The translations under genes were made by a program, and so were the position numbers. DNA of 64,000 nucleotides, from NCBI GenBank assembly GCA_025991245.1, contig BQMJ01000002.1, forward strand, positions 186,001-250,000, given 5' to 3'. This document shows, piece after piece, positions 20,168 through 30,265 of this stretch; position 1 is the stretch's first letter, and every line of letters begins with the position of its first letter. The notes below the pieces were generated by a model. That model searched no databases, was not told where the DNA came from, and saw nothing but the letters and a program-made list of their open reading frames with translations. The stretch is from Galdieria partita. Taxonomy: Eukaryota; Rhodophyta; Bangiophyceae; Galdieriales; Galdieriaceae.

Positions 20168-21438
20168 ATGCCTCGTGATCCAACGACAGATGATGAGCTT
20201 TATAGTCTCTTTAGCAAGTTATTGAGTCTTTTAAATCTTAAATTTGGATATGGAAACAATTGTTGGAATTGTTGTCAGAACCTGGAGAGTATTTCTCAAC
20301 AGTTACAAAATTTGCAGACTGAAGTGAGACATTTGCAACAAGTTGTATTTCAAGGTTTTGAGGATATGAAATCAGCTACGAAGAAGCCAACTTTTCCCAC
20401 AGAGACTTCTCTAAAGAAGGTTGAGGAGAAAAGTTCTTCATCTGAGGATGAAATTACGTGTTTCTCTCAAGAAAACCCGGTGTTCAGTCCAACCGGTATA
20501 TTTCCAAAGAGAATTTCTGATGGCAAACCAAAACTTGAACAGCCTTCTCGAGTGGACAGTATGAACACTTCCCCCGAAGAGAGAATCCTTTCCAGAGAGA
20601 GAGATTCCAAGGTCGACTCCCATATACTTGTGGTGCAAGACTCCAGTTCTTTGCCTCGTGATAGAAAGAGTTGTGATTGTGTGAATTCAAGGCGTTCAAG
20701 CTATCAGAAAAACATTTTAGTTGAGAAAGATAATAATATAGATGATGCTTCATCTAGTTTAGACGACCTTCGTTTTCAACAATCCTTGACTCCAACGAAT
20801 GCAGAATTATCAAAGGACTGTTGTGCCTTTGATGTGACAAAAACAAAAGATGAAACTTTAGATTCCAGACATAAACATAAAGCTAGGACAGAGGAGACTT
20901 CATGCGAGATGCATCGACAGAGAAAAGTTGCTAAAGGTCCAGTGAGTTCTCAGAAATTTGGTAAAATTGCCAGAGGTAGAGACAACGCTTGTGATTATGT
21001 TTCATTTTCACAGACGCCGTCTCCAGCGAAGGAAATAACGACGTGTGAAATGAAAAAGAGTACCGAAAGGATTTTGGAGCACCTGCCGAACGAAAATTCG
21101 ACTCCAAAAGTTACAACCGAATACATAGATAACAATGGAAATCGCCTTTGTGCCAATCCTGTTATCCGATCAAAGGAAGATCGAATGAAATTGAAAGGAA
21201 GCACGTGTACGGAATGCCAAAAAACTTGGAATTGTTTGGCACATGATAACGAGGTAATCTATTTAGAATATTTTAATGCGACAAAAGATTAACGTTATAC
21301 TAGGAACGCTGTAAAGAAATGATACAAAAGTATTCCAGACATAGACATTGCCATACTCCACCAGAAACTCCAGAATTTTGGTTTGATATATCATTTCCTG
21401 AGACGGAAACTGTACCGCCTGAAAGTCCTTTAGTCTGA
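20168..21438 (+). CDS. CtIP/Sae2/Ctp1-type DNA end-resection factor
   Basis: Two exons, 20168-21253 and 21304-21438, with a 50-nt intron; 406 aa. The N-terminus holds a coiled coil (LESISQQLQNLQTEVRHLQQ), matching the tetramerising N-terminal coil of CtIP. A long Ser/Arg/Lys-rich disordered middle follows. The C-terminal domain is split by the intron: CTECQKTW...AHDNE on exon 1, then RCKEMIQKYSRHRHCHTPP, ETPEFWFDISFP on exon 2. That is the CxxC plus RHR and PP-TP-FW block of the Sae2/CtIP/COM1 C-terminus, which binds DNA and activates MRE11 to start resection in homologous recombination. Several SQ/TQ sites could be ATM/ATR targets. Only the two ends are conserved, which is normal for the family. 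Its last codons overlap the end of the TrmJ-like gene. Confidence 0.82.
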
Positions 21439-22420
21439 TGATTTCTTTGGCTTCCACGTTTGTTCCACATGAGATATGACTCCATGTAACATATTGGCTT
21501 CTTTTGTAGACATGTTCAGTCGATTCAACATGGAACGAAATCTCATCATTCGTTTCTTTTTAGATTGTTCGGAAATAAACGAAATGCTAAGAAGAAGATT
21601 TTCAAGACGTTTGTATAAACTCTCCTTCGTTTCAAAATTTGCCTCGCTAGAAGCTTTTGTAGTGCGCAAGTTCAAATTTCCAACAGCGGTTTCAGTACTC
21701 GATATATAAAGCTCATAGCAAACAATACCAACAGCCATTGCCAAGTTTAAGACAGGGTATTCCTCACTTGCGGGAATCTTCAAAAAACGATGCGCCAACT
21801 TTAGTTCATCATTCGTAAGACCGCTCGATTCTCTACCAAAGACAATTGCTGCAGTGGACCCGAAGCCTGAATGTGTTAACCAAGAAAGAACACTTCTAGG
21901 GTCTTCCAATACCACTGTGTTGAGCTAAGGATGAATCCAACACAACAAACTAAAACATAAACCTACGATCTGCACAAGAATCTCTTTGTCTACTTGTAGA
22001 AGCAACTACACGAGTGCAGCCATTTAGGGCTTCTGCAAGCGACATAACTACTTTGCAGTTTGTCAAAACATCAATCCCACGCATAGCTCGAGCGCGACCC
22101 TCCATATAATTACACTTAGGATTCACCAAGATGAGTTTTGAAAAGTTAAAATTCCTCATAACTCGAGATACTGAACCAACATTATCAGCTCCTTCAGGTT
22201 CTACCAGAACTATGCGTATTTGTGAAATTGACGCCCTAACGAGGCGACCAACTCTCCAGGATGTATGTTGTTTTTCCCTTATAAATTTCGTTTTCCGTAT
22301 CGGTTCAAAGTTTTTTTTGAATCTATTTCCAAGAAAGGTATTAAGAGAGTGAACAAACGTCACTTCCAAAGGAACTCTTAGCGTTTTGTCATTCAAGTTG
22401 GACTTGTGGGTTAGCATCAT
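21430..22420 (-). CDS. SpoU/TrmH-family RNA 2'-O-methyltransferase (TrmJ-like)
   Basis: Two exons, 21967-22420 and 21430-21914, with a 52-nt intron (GTAGGT donor, CACAG acceptor); 312 aa from the ATG at 22420. SPOUT motifs: motif 1 IRIVLVEPEGADNVGSVSRV, motif 2 AAIVFGRESSGLTNDEL, motif 3 EYPVLNLAMAVGIVCYEL. Order and wording fit TrmJ, which methylates the 2'-OH of residue 32 in tRNA, more than TrmH; an rRNA target is possible. The 65-residue N-terminal extension is basic (K, R) and might target an organelle. The frame is open upstream to a TTTCAG, so an extra 5' exon is possible. Its 3' end overlaps the CtIP-like stop by 9 bp; its 5' end collides with the methionine aminopeptidase gene. Confidence 0.75.
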
Positions 22421-23814
22421 GATGTGGCCCTGTTTGCGAAGTTCTTTTGGTTTTATTACGACGCCCAGTTCAAGTTGCTGCTTTCTGAAAGACAAAAATA
22501 AATTCCAAAGTTATTCTGCATGTCGTCGTATAACTTTTGGCAACTCCTTTATACACTCTGGCAACTGTTGTTCAAGAGCACACAGGCAGTTGGCCAAGTT
22601 GTTCCTGAAGGCAGTCGGTAAAGGTTTTGGAATGCCGAGAAAGATAGATTTTCCATATAGTGGAAGTCTTCGTCCTGGACGGAAGAGTCCACCAAGAAAA
22701 GTTCCTGCCGGTATACCAAAACCTGACTATGCTAAGACAGGGTTGCCATCCCATAGTCCGCGTGCCCCTTGGGATATTGAAGTTCATGGTGATGAGGACT
22801 TGGAATTGATGAGAATATCTTGTCAAGTGGCTAGGGAAGTGTTGGATTGTGCTGCACGAGTTATTAGTCCTGGAATTACAACAGATGAAATTGATGATGT
22901 TGTTCACCAAGAAACCTTGAAAAGAGGAGCTTATCCTTCACCTCTCAACTACTACAACTTTCCCAAGTCGTGTTGCACTTCGGTTTGTGAATTCCGTATG
23001 TCTGTTATCTTCTTCACAATTCGTAGGTGAATGAAATAATCTGTCATGGTATTCCTGACAGTACTGTTCTAAGAGAAGGGGATATTATCAATGTTGATGT
23101 GACTTGTTTTATTAATGGTTTTCATGGAGACTGCTCGGCCACATTCCTAGTGGGAGACGTTGACGAGGAAGGAAAGCGTCTTGTGCGTACCACTTACGAA
23201 TGTCTTTACAAGGCCATCAAGATTTGCAAGGTTTGTTACTCTTTTACGACATATAGTCGGTTTTTAATGTTTTGCAGCCTGGTGTATCGTATAGCAAGAT
23301 TGGAGAAGTTATCGAGGATTATGCCACGAGTCAAGGCTTCAGTGTTGTTCGGAATTTCTGTGGACACGGAATCGGACGTGTGTTTCACACTTCCCCTAAT
23401 GTTCTTCATTATCGTAATCGAGAAAGAAATGGTTAGTGTTTATAGAACGCTGTTGAAGAAAATTGTCCTCTGTACTTATGTGACATTAGGCATAATGCAA
23501 GTTGGACACATTTTCACCATCGAGCCTATGATTAATGAAGGTGAGTAACTTCTATGACAGATGTAAAGTTCTTACGTTTGCAGGTACCTTCAAGTCGGTT
23601 ACTTGGCCAGATAAATGGACAACAGCTACTGCAGATGGAAAACGCAGTGCTCAGTTTGAACATACCATAGCGAGTAAGTTGATTCGTTTAATAGTTTCGA
23701 TCGTGATTAGATATTGTTTCAGTTATCAATTCAGGAGTCGAGGTACTCACAAGGCGGACTGAAAATAGTCCAAGATATTTCTGGGAACGAGAATTCGATA
23801 AGGTAGAGTTTTGA
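22419..23814 (+). CDS. Organellar methionine aminopeptidase, type I
   Basis: Six exons: 22419-22983, 23028-23230, 23278-23431, 23490-23540, 23584-23673, 23723-23814 (introns 44, 47, 58, 43, 49 nt); 384 aa from 22419, or 313 aa if the ATG at 22632 is used. The first 70 residues from 22419 are rich in Ser, Arg and Lys with almost no acidic residues, like a transit peptide, then [20 protein letters not shown] as in plant MAP1B-D. All five metal ligands are seen: D in VDVTCF, D in HGDCS, H in [11 protein letters not shown] in FTIEPMIN, E in AQFEHT. It removes the initiator Met in plastid or mitochondrion. Each splice restores family sequence. The start is uncertain because it overlaps the TrmJ-like start on the other strand. 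Confidence 0.88.
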
Positions 23815-24428
23815 AGACTTCGATGTTCAATTGGAGTAAATTCAGAACAGAAGAATTCGAAGCCAAGTTTTTCGGTTGTGGTATCAAATGCTTTGTGAAT
23901 TCAGCTTCTGTTTTGTTTCATCTCTAACTGTGACAAAGTATGAAACATACCGTTACGAGGGTGGGCGTTCTGGAGTATTCTATCTATTAGAACATAAACA
24001 AAACTCTGCATATGCTCAGACACTAGTCAATATAGCCCAAATACTTTGCAATCATCACGTTTTTTTCAACGAGTGGAATCTGTATTTCAAGTTCCTTTCT
24101 GCAAGCAACATTTTGCTTCTTCTTTGAGGCTAGTATGACGTTACTTGTTCAAGCACGCGTCAAGAAATGTCGCAGTAAACAAGTGCTCGTGAACAATCCT
24201 TCAACCTTCATATAACCACCAACTATCAACGTTGAAACAACTTTTCCTCGTAATCAAAACTATTCTTGCGGCGATAGAGCCAATAAAGATAAAAAGAACG
24301 CAAGAGTTGCTAAGACTACTAAAAGGTAGAAATAAGGGAGCAGCTATCAGGAACTTTCTCAGTCTTCAGACTGAAACAATCTTTTAAAAATTTTCGAAAG
24401 ATTTTGTAATTTGTTGTGTATTTTAGTG
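23815..24428. other. Intergenic, methionine aminopeptidase to NC2-alpha
   Basis: 614 bp. An 80-residue plus-strand frame with an ATG at 23888 is hydrophobic and matches nothing known to me; I do not call it a gene. No RNA gene or repeat seen. Confidence 0.45.
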
Positions 24429-25115
24429 ATGGGAGGTCGAGCAAAGAATCTTGTATTTCCGCCTGCTAGAATCAAGCGAATGATGAGAAGTGACAAAGAT
24501 GTTGGGAAGATTGCAGTTTCAGCACCATTCCTACTTAGCAAGGCGCTACAACTTGCTTTAGAGGATTTCCTAACAACTGCAGCGGAGCTCGCAAAGCAAA
24601 GAAGTGTGTCGGTTATTACACCAGACCAATTGCGACATTGCGTGGAGAACGAGAAACGTTTTAGGAGTTTGCAACGTGTTGTAGAACATGTAAGCGGCGT
24701 TTCTAGGAAAAATTCAGTGAGGTACTAAATATCTTAGGTTCCTTACACTTCTAGCCCAATGGAAGAAACTAAAAAGTTATCAAAAAGACGAAAAACGGTC
24801 AGAAAAGAGAATAGTGAAGAGTCTGTTAAAAACACGAACGTTGTCAAGTCGGTTAAAAGACGTGATTCTGAAAGAAGTGGTGGAAAGAAAAGGAAAAGAA
24901 CTTCAAAACAAGTAATTGTGGCGTCCAAACAAGTAGAACAAACAGCAAGTATAGCAGTCGACCACGCAAACGATACAGAACAATGTTCAAGCATAGCTTC
25001 ACCAAACAAGCAGGTTGCAAAGGAAACTGTTCCCGATACTGCTCCATCAGAGAGCCTGTTAGTAAAAGTGTCATTACAAAGTACAGCGAATGAAGATAAC
25101 TATGACGAAGAGTGA
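24429..25115 (+). CDS. NC2-alpha/DRAP1 histone-fold transcription cofactor
   Basis: Two exons, 24429-24689 and 24738-25115, with a 48-nt intron; 212 aa, ATG at 24429. The histone fold covers residues 8-85: LVFPPARIKRMMRSDKDVGK, VSAPFLLSKALQLALEDFL, then SVITPDQLRHCVENEKRF and FRSLQRVVEHVP. The splice restores the VP after the fold, as in DRAP1. The C-terminal half is Lys/Arg-rich (KRRKTVRKE, KKRKRTSK), a likely nuclear and DNA-binding tail. NC2-alpha pairs with NC2-beta (Dr1), clamps TBP on DNA and blocks TFIIA/TFIIB entry. A CHRAC or NF-YC-like role is the alternative, but the FPPARIKR-MM and VGKIA wording favours NC2-alpha. Confidence 0.82.
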
Positions 25116-25206
25116 CTGTTGCTTCGATGAATAACGTTCAAAACTTAGAAGTGTCTCATCATTTTTCGAAATACTGCTATATATTGTAGATAATGAAAAA
25201 CCTTCT

Positions 25207-26848
25207 TTATATCTGTTCCTGTTTTGAAGTTTTCGAAAGAAACGAACGAAGTTGCTGAACGAATTCCTTTACCTGAGGCCCCATATTATCTCCCATATCT
25301 TCTGCAGTTTTCAAAAGGCTTTCTAGATCAACCCCGAGTTGTTCACACATACTCTTAAGCATCTGAATGTCTTCCTCACCAAACTGTTGTTCCTTTAAAA
25401 TCTGTTGGAGTGCATACATCACTCTCATTAAACCCACTTCGGAAATGATATTTTCTGCACTTTCATTATCGATCATTTTAGTGAAGCTTCTTTTCAAGTT
25501 CTCCAAGGCTTCACGGGAATCACTGTCCAACTTCCCTTCTGAAAGAGTATTTGATACGGCGACTTGGAATATAGCCTTTGCTACTTCCTGATTAAGACTG
25601 TGAAATCTTTCCTCACTAAGCTTCAAATATCTCTGAACAGAAGGTAGCTTCTCCATACCATCTTTGATGCTACTCTCTGACGAAAAGAAGTGGATGGCTA
25701 ATAAACGATAAGCTGCCTCTACTTGCTTTTCATTCGCACTGCCGGAATATACTAACCAATGCATGTCGCTCAAGTCCGATGCGATACACGACTGTTTACT
25801 AAAAGTCTCCAGCTTCTTAAGTTGATCTACCAGAACTAACATTGTTTCAATTCGAGTCTTGTCATTTGTCTCTGAAAACTTTGCAGACTTGTCAAAAATG
25901 GCATTAAGGTAATTTGTACAAAACTCTTTTGTCCTTCGAATAACCTCTTCTTTTGACAAATCTAACCCTTGAATTTTCTCGTTCCACTCTATAACATCAA
26001 TAGTTCCTTTGAGATATTCTAACAACGAGCTTTGTATTGGGTCAGTGCTGTTCGTTGCCAACTCCATGGCAAGAGTGCTAACTTGTGAATCCTTCATTTC
26101 ACTCTTACCATGAAACAATTCCAAACGTGAAAGTTCATCAAGTCGCTTCTTTCGGATGTCTTCCGTTGGCAAGTTTTTTTCTGTTACAGCCTCTGACTCA
26201 ATTTCTGTTGAATCAACCTTGCCCTCGTTTTCGGTTTGAAACTGGCGTTGAAGTAGTTGCTGCCACTGCTGAATCTTTCTCCTTTCAGAAAGAAGGTATA
26301 CTTGGTACCCCACGTATCCAACACCTCCTGTTACAACAACTATAGGTGCCGTTTTCAAGGTGGCCTTTATCAAAGGTTTATCTAAAAACCTTTCCTTCTT
26401 TTCTTTCACAGTTTCCGAAGGCAGCTTTGCTCTGGCAGCTCGCATCTAAATAATTATTCTCAAAGTAAAGAAGTTAAAGAGTTATACTCACCTTCGTAAC
26501 GTCAACATTCTGTCTGCCGTACGGGTTGGGACGCACTATTGCAAAACTTGCTCGAGGCCATAAACAAGAAGAGAAAACAAAACATGTAACTATTGTCAAC
26601 AGTCGATTCCATGAAAAAGAAAATTCTCTCATTTGCAAAGTTGACACAGCCGGTAGGGGAACAGTTTTTGTTCTCAAAGGGCGAGGATAAAAGTTATGAA
26701 GGCCTTTCTCAGGTTTCTTCGACACCTTCGCGGTTTTCTTGGGCGCATAGGCAACTTGGCAGGACTTGCAGTTGATAAAACAACAAGAAAACCTATTCTC
26801 AACACGAAACTGTGAAACGGAACTAGAAAAGCAAATGGCCATTGCCAT
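25207..26848 (-). CDS. Plastid-targeted membrane protein, unrecognised
   Basis: Two exons, 26492-26848 and 25207-26445, with a 46-nt intron; 531 aa, ATG at 26848. I do not recognise the family. Residues 1-60 look like a plastid transit peptide (Ser, Arg, Lys, Cys, few acids). A second hydrophobic stretch, LLTIVTCFVFSSCLWPRASF near residue 90, ends in an A-x-A-like site, so a bipartite thylakoid signal is possible. A Gly-rich hydrophobic span, IVVVTGGVGYVGYQVYL, lies near residues 152-170. The remaining 360 residues are helical, Glu/Lys/Leu-rich, with a C-terminal part QLGVDLESLLKTAEDMGD. It is convergent with NC2-alpha, 91 bp between stops. A thylakoid or envelope role is inference only. Confidence 0.6.
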
Positions 26849-26871
26849 ACTTTCAAATTTATTAGTTTCCT

Positions 26872-29839
26872 TTACAGGACTTCTAATAATAGCTCAACAA
26901 TCCGCTTCCACTCTGAAAACGGAATGAATGAACTGCGTTCCAAGTGCAACACAGCAACACTTCTAACAGCATAATACTCATACCAGAAACTGACAAGTCC
27001 TCTCAAACTTCTAATGGTACGATGATAATTCTTGGTGTCCGCAGCCGCTTCCCATAAACGAAGCTTTGTAAGAAACGAGTCCAACTCCATATTTACATCA
27101 CTGATTAGGAAAAATAGGATTGCCGTGGTAATGCAGCTAATATTTTCCTGATTCACTAAAAACACTTCAGTAAATGAAAACCAAAATATTACTACACTTA
27201 CCTTCCCCATCTCGCACAGCATGAATTAGATCATGAACTAGCCTCACACGATTTTTCTGTATAAAATGGAATAAAACGCAATTGCTAAAATTATAGGGCG
27301 CTGATATAGTTGTGCTGAAGGAGCGTATTGAAGAAGCAAGGGCAAGTTCGTCTTCCACACGAAAACGATGCAGCGATAAGACAACCGACCGAAGGAAAAA
27401 GTTTGAGTCGACCAAATTTCTACTCAAATTACGAAAAAAGCGCATTGACTTCTCTCCATCTTCTGTCTTCAATTCCACATTCAGCGCAAAGAAGATGTCC
27501 CTATTAAACTGACAAAGTTGACTCAAGAGATCGAAACTTGCTTGAAGAGTGTTTGAGCAATCAAAAACTGTACCATCATGACTGATTATTTGGTTAACAA
27601 GGGAGCGCAGCAATCCTCGTCTCGCCAAAAGTGCCTGTTCTGCATCTGTCGCTCCTTCAAGAAAACTCTCCAAACAGCTGGCTAAAGAAACAAAGCAAGA
27701 GCTATCTACAACATGCTTTGTAAATATGTCTATCAACAGCGATATCATTCCCTTCTCCTTTGGCAGCTCCTCATCGGACAGTATACTTGGATTATCTTCA
27801 ACATCTGTCACAAGCGACTCTGTATCATCCCAATCCCTGTCGCTGTGTAAAATAAGTCTACCCTCTCCTTTGTATGCTGAAATTTCATATTTGCTACAAC
27901 TCCTACCAATGTGTACTAAATCGTTAATGCTTTTTGAACCAGCTATAGCATCCTCTCCACCTTCCGTCCCATCCTGACCAAGGAATGTGTTGGCCAAAGT
28001 TTGACAAACGTCACTAGTGGTATCTGTTGAACATGAGCGACGAAGTGGACCACCAATGTCCTTTGAAGTGAAAAATGATGAAGAAAGAAAGAATGTTTCG
28101 TGAATAGACGAGCTCGATGAGTCTCTAGCGACACCTCGCTCTCCTTCACTGGAAAGAACAAAGCTACGACGTCGTCGTGTCGATCTTTGTGGAGGCCTGG
28201 ATGCATAATTTCTAACTGCTATGCGCTCCCGTGTCGACAAAAGTTGTCTCTTCAGTTTCCTATTATCATCTTCTCTCTGAAGAAAGTTTTGAAGAAGACG
28301 AAGAAATTGTATTTTCTCCGCGTTCTTTGGGTTACACTCACAATTCGGACCATGGAGCCCAGAATACGACTGCGGTGGTGCTGAACTCCAATCCATTCCA
28401 CTAAACAAAAACAACAATGCTGAAAATAAACCTTCAGAAGCGAAAATATCTTGAGCCTCAACCTGTCTTTCACCACTCAAAAGCGAGCATATAACAAAAA
28501 GTAGCTCTCTTTTGTTTTTACCCACTATATCAAATACAGCCCTTGTTTTGGAACTTAAACGCATGAACAACTCATCTATTCTTGTTGAGCCTTTGTCTAT
28601 GTACATATCTTCTTGAGAGCATTCCTCCGACATGTGCTCAAACTGTTCCTTCCATGCAATATGATATTCTATTAGAGAAATCAAAAACTGTCTCCATTCT
28701 ATATCTGTCTCCTTCTCCAATGAACAATTTAACCATTCTGTTGATACTAAGGAACTGCATTCCTGACTCCATGAAATATCGAAATGTTGAAAGGGACAAG
28801 AAGCAACGACTATTAGACGTCGAATAAGCAAAGGACATCCTAGAAGAATAGAATTGTTTTCTTCAACAATCTTCATAGAGTTGATGACATTTGGTGTCCG
28901 ACTGGCCAGATATTCCTTTAGACCCTTGATACGGGGATACTCCGATACTTGACACTGCATAGGTTCAAAAACGAGCAAAGCTAGTACCCTACTAACATAG
29001 GCAAGTTCTGCGGGAGAAAGGTTACAAAGTAGTGCATACAGATGAGGTACTTCAACCAACGGAAACGTTTCCCGTCGAACAGCAAGGAGTTCATCTAAAA
29101 TACCAACAGCATATATAGAAGTTCGATCCTTATTCGAAGTTAAAGTAAATAGATAAATGAGAAGATCCTTTCTAAGACTAAGTCGTTCCACAACACCAGG
29201 AATTGAAAGACAGCACATCTTTAGCAGAAACAATGCACTCGTTTCAAGTTCCTTACAAGACTCGTCGAGATTGAGTGTTGCGTAGCGTATGACATATTCA
29301 CCAAGGAAATCATCGATGGCACCATCCATTCCTTCAAACACTGTCCTTAAGTTATCTAAGTGGGCGAGGGAAAAGTTTGCAGCAGACAAATCACTGATAC
29401 CAACTTCGCTGTCACTTGTTGCAGCTTGTTCACGTAGTTGCTGGAAAGGAAATTCAACTGAAGTATCCTTTGGTAACTTTTTTTGATTGAAGCACTGTTG
29501 CAAGCAAAACAGCAGTCGTACCACAGCTTCTGGGCCGCCGTACACAGAAAAGTTGCTACTGTAGGAAACTTCAGAGTGGGAAATCCATGCCTGCAGTCTC
29601 TCAAGTGCAAACAAAATTAGACAAATTTCTTCTTTAAAAGGGACTGTTCTCTGAAACTCGACCGAGGCAAGCTCTATAAGTTCGATGTAACCCAACAGGT
29701 CTCTAGAGTTTCTGCGGAAGCAATAACGAACAGACAAAGGAACGCCTTTCCATAGTCTACAAGGTCTCCTCAGCCCTATTTCTACTCTTTTAAACCACTC
29801 TAATAACGAAAGTTTTCCGTCACGTTTCTTGGACGACAT
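26872..29839 (-). CDS. TRPC4AP/TRUSS-like protein, putative CUL4-DDB1 adaptor
   Basis: Two exons, 27202-29839 and 26872-27155, with a 46-nt intron (a 37-nt alternative adds three residues); 973 aa, ATG at 29839. Helical repeat protein. Features that match the TRPC4AP family: YAVGILDELLAVRRETFPLV in the middle, the block CECNPKNAEKIQFLRLLQNF near residue 510, and the C-terminus FWYEYYAVRS...LERSSFIPFSEWKRIVE, parallel to the human FW-YY...LE-SS-I-FS-W block. In animals TRPC4AP links MYC and TNF receptor to the DDB1-CUL4 ligase and recognises some C-terminal degrons. A middle region (residues 545-640) is Ser/Arg-rich and low complexity. The animal signalling partners are absent in algae, so only a degradation role is plausible. 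Family match is by eye. Confidence 0.62.
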
Positions 29840-30265
29840 GTCTAGCAACAATCATGACCGCAGTTTGCCTGTTCAAATTCGATTCCACTCTATTCCACTC
29901 TGTTAAATTCGATACGACAATAAAACGTGATCCTTAATCTCGAAAGCACTTCCGAGTTTCTGATAGGACATTTGATGATCACTAGCTAGTGGATCTTATT
30001 CTAAGTAATTCAATCAGATTCCTTGTATGAAGCCTACAATAATCTTTTCACAAGTGTTGTTGATATAGCGAAACAAAGAAACAAGAATAGAAACATATAG
30101 AGCATGCAAATCATACTCTTGTAAATGCAGTAGTTTCTGTGTTTATGCAATATATTGTTCAAAGCGCAACGGATTCTTATAAAATATGAGAGTTTGTAGA
30201 AGACATCAGCAAACACAAAGCACAAAATTCTAGACGAGTCATTCATCAGTCTAATTCCAGCAAAC
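29840..30265. other. Intergenic, TRUSS-like promoter and importin alpha 3' end
   Basis: 426 bp between two minus-strand genes. An 83-residue minus-strand frame ending near 30034 overlaps the importin tail and starts at a non-ATG codon. No RNA gene or repeat seen. Confidence 0.45.

Noticed and set aside
23876-24127. 83-residue hydrophobic frame after the methionine aminopeptidase gene
   Set aside because: No ATG at the start of the frame, no homology I can recognise; most likely 3' untranslated or intergenic DNA.
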